A program made the translations under genes and the position numbers. DNA of 64,000 nucleotides from Bacteroidota bacterium (GTDB taxonomy: Bacteria; Bacteroidota; Bacteroidia; Bacteroidales; Lentimicrobiaceae). This document shows, in pieces, positions 63,027 to 64,000 of the stretch. The stretch is taken from NCBI GenBank assembly GCA_023434665.1, contig JAEYSM010000010.1:1-64000 (forward strand). The letters are read 5' to 3'. Numbering within the stretch: position 1 is the first letter of the stretch; each line of letters begins with the position of its first letter. The notes under the pieces were generated by a model that saw nothing but the letters and a program-made list of their open reading frames with translations, did not search any database and was not told the origin of the DNA.

Positions 63027-64000
63027 ATGAAAATCGCTATAGTTGGTGCTACCGGATTAGTGGGTAGCGTGATGCTCAAAGTGTTAAATGAAGGTAAGTA
63101 TATTCCCATAACATCAATTGATGCTGTTATTCCGGTTGCTTCAGAAAAATCCATAGGCAATGGAGTGTCATTTAAAAATGCCACTATTAAGGTAGTTTCT
63201 ATTGCCGATGCCTTGTCAGCGAAACCTGATATTGCCCTGTTTTCTGCAGGTGCTGAGGTTTCGAAAGAGTTCGCCCGCAAGTTTACCAATATAGGTTGTG
63301 TGGTAATCGATAATTCATCTGCATGGAGAATGGATAAGGATATCCCTTTGGTAGTACCCGAAGTCAATGGAAGTGTTGTTACTGCTTCTGACAGACTGAT
63401 TGCTAATCCAAATTGCAGTACAATACAGATGGTGGCTGCCTTGGCTCCCCTACATACTAATTATCGCATTAAACGACTGGTAGTATCAACTTATCAGAGT
63501 GTTACCGGTACAGGTGCCAAAGCCCTGCGTCAATTAAATGACGAACGCCAGGGAATAAGTGGTATGAAGGTTTATCCTCATCCAATTGATTTGAATGTTT
63601 TTCCTCATGGGGGAACCTTTTTATCAGATGGCTATACTACAGAGGAGGTAAAACTTGTGAATGAAACACGTAAGATCATGGGTGATGACTCACTGGCCAT
63701 AACAGCTACTGTAGTGAGAGTGCCTGTAACAGGAGGTCATTCAGAAGCCCTTAATGTGGAATTTTATAGTCCATTTATGATTGAAGATGTGGTTGCTACA
63801 TTAACAAAGGTACCTGGATTAATTCTGCAAGATGATGTTGAAAGGGCGGTTTATCCGATGCCAAAATATACAGAAGGCCGTGATGAAGTGTTTATAGGCA
63901 GGATACGAAGGGATAATTCAGTGGAAAACGGGCTTAATATGTGGGTGGTTGCCGATAACCTTCGGAAAGGAGCTGCAGTAAACGCCGTGCAGATCGCAGC
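63027..64000 (+). CDS. asd: Aspartate-semialdehyde dehydrogenase (partial, 3' end cut)
   Basis: The first 324 codons of a gene that runs off the window. The enzyme reduces aspartyl phosphate to aspartate semialdehyde, the branch point to lysine/diaminopimelate, threonine and methionine. The N-terminus is the NADP-binding MKIAIVGATGLVGSVML; LFSAGAEVSKEFA and VIDNSSAWRMD follow. The catalytic cysteine is in NPNCSTIQM, and the substrate-binding region has VPVTGGHSEALNV. The end visible (WVVADNLRKGAAVNAVQIA) is about ten residues short of the usual C-terminus, so nearly all of the gene is here. Confidence 0.96.
   Translation, partial: MKIAIVGATGLVGSVMLKVLNEGKYIPITSIDAVIPVASEKSIGNGVSFKNATIKVVSIADALSAKPDIALFSAGAEVSKEFARKFTNIGCVVIDNSSAWRMDKDIPLVVPEVNGSVVTASDRLIANPNCSTIQMVAALAPLHTNYRIKRLVVSTYQSVTGTGAKALRQLNDERQGISGMKVYPHPIDLNVFPHGGTFLSDGYTTEEVKLVNETRKIMGDDSLAITATVVRVPVTGGHSEALNVEFYSPFMIEDVVATLTKVPGLILQDDVERAVYPMPKYTEGRDEVFIGRIRRDNSVENGLNMWVVADNLRKGAAVNAVQIA

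Noticed and set aside
63011..63367. 118-codon open frame antisense to asd
   Set aside because: It overlaps the well-supported asd N-terminus including its NADP-binding loop and shows no recognisable motif.

Overview
The window looks like core chromosome from a Bacteroidota bacterium, most likely Bacteroidales-like and with an anaerobic or microaerobic lifestyle. The signs are a type IX secretion (Por) C-terminal tail at the left edge, the Bacteroidota -7 promoter box TAnnTTTG in front of several genes, an 11-gene nuo operon without nuoEFG, the ftsX-DUF3098-uppP-truB and ileS-dksA-like-lspA neighbourhoods, a PG0541-type protein at the end of an RND operon, and a DksA-like protein with a degenerate zinc site. 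Base composition is moderately AT-rich and even. I saw no rRNA, tRNA, CRISPR array, insertion sequence, phage gene or replication origin. No stretch over 300 bases lacks a gene; the largest gaps are 40116-40392, 16936-17195, 49579-49794, 33234-33446 and 27704-27914. The first four hold repeats or control signals described below, and in the last I see nothing convincing.

Layout. 1-128: end of a T9SS cargo protein. 146-2934 (minus): aspS, a small membrane protein and a queuosine-precursor transporter, tightly packed. 3077-3766: unknown exported protein. 3941-11692: a glycan cluster made of two converging operons. The plus arm has a carbamoyltransferase, GT2 and GT9. The minus arm has two GT4-type enzymes, a GmhB-like phosphatase and a second GT9. 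The two GT9 genes overlap tail to tail by 122 bp. 11755-16241: a radical SAM protein fused to a second domain, dnaG and a proline-rich lipoprotein. 16372-20558: DUF1697 protein, leuS and an FMN reductase, with a repeat cluster between the divergent DUF1697 and leuS promoters. 20585-27703: a giant alpha-2-macroglobulin whose thioester cysteine position is changed, then a DUF3108 protein. 27915-29869: response regulator and PAS histidine kinase. 29963-33233: OPT peptide transporter and peptidase T. 33447-40115: tetR-tolC-adaptor-RND-PG0541 efflux operon with an operator-like inverted repeat at the tetR promoter and a strong terminator at the other end. 40393-41274: secreted EEP-fold protein. 41431-45841: ileS, dksA-like and lspA. 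45845-48504: truB, uppP, DUF3098 and ftsX. 48547-49578: YceI and an OB-fold protein. 49795-60173: a small unknown gene and nuoN to nuoA. 60311-62887: lamin-tail surface protein. 63027-64000: asd, cut by the window edge.

Most of the content is housekeeping: three aminoacyl-tRNA synthetases, primase, pseudouridine synthase, lipoprotein signal peptidase, cell-wall lipid recycling, complex I and aspartate-family amino acid synthesis. The accessory and more interesting parts are the carbamoyl/heptosyl glycan cluster, the radical SAM-DUF6873 fusion, the thioester-less macroglobulin, and several short intergenic repeat structures (17014-17086, 28342-28387, 29880-29906, 40151-40183, 49711-49754). All family names come from reading the translated sequences and remembered family features; no database search was run.
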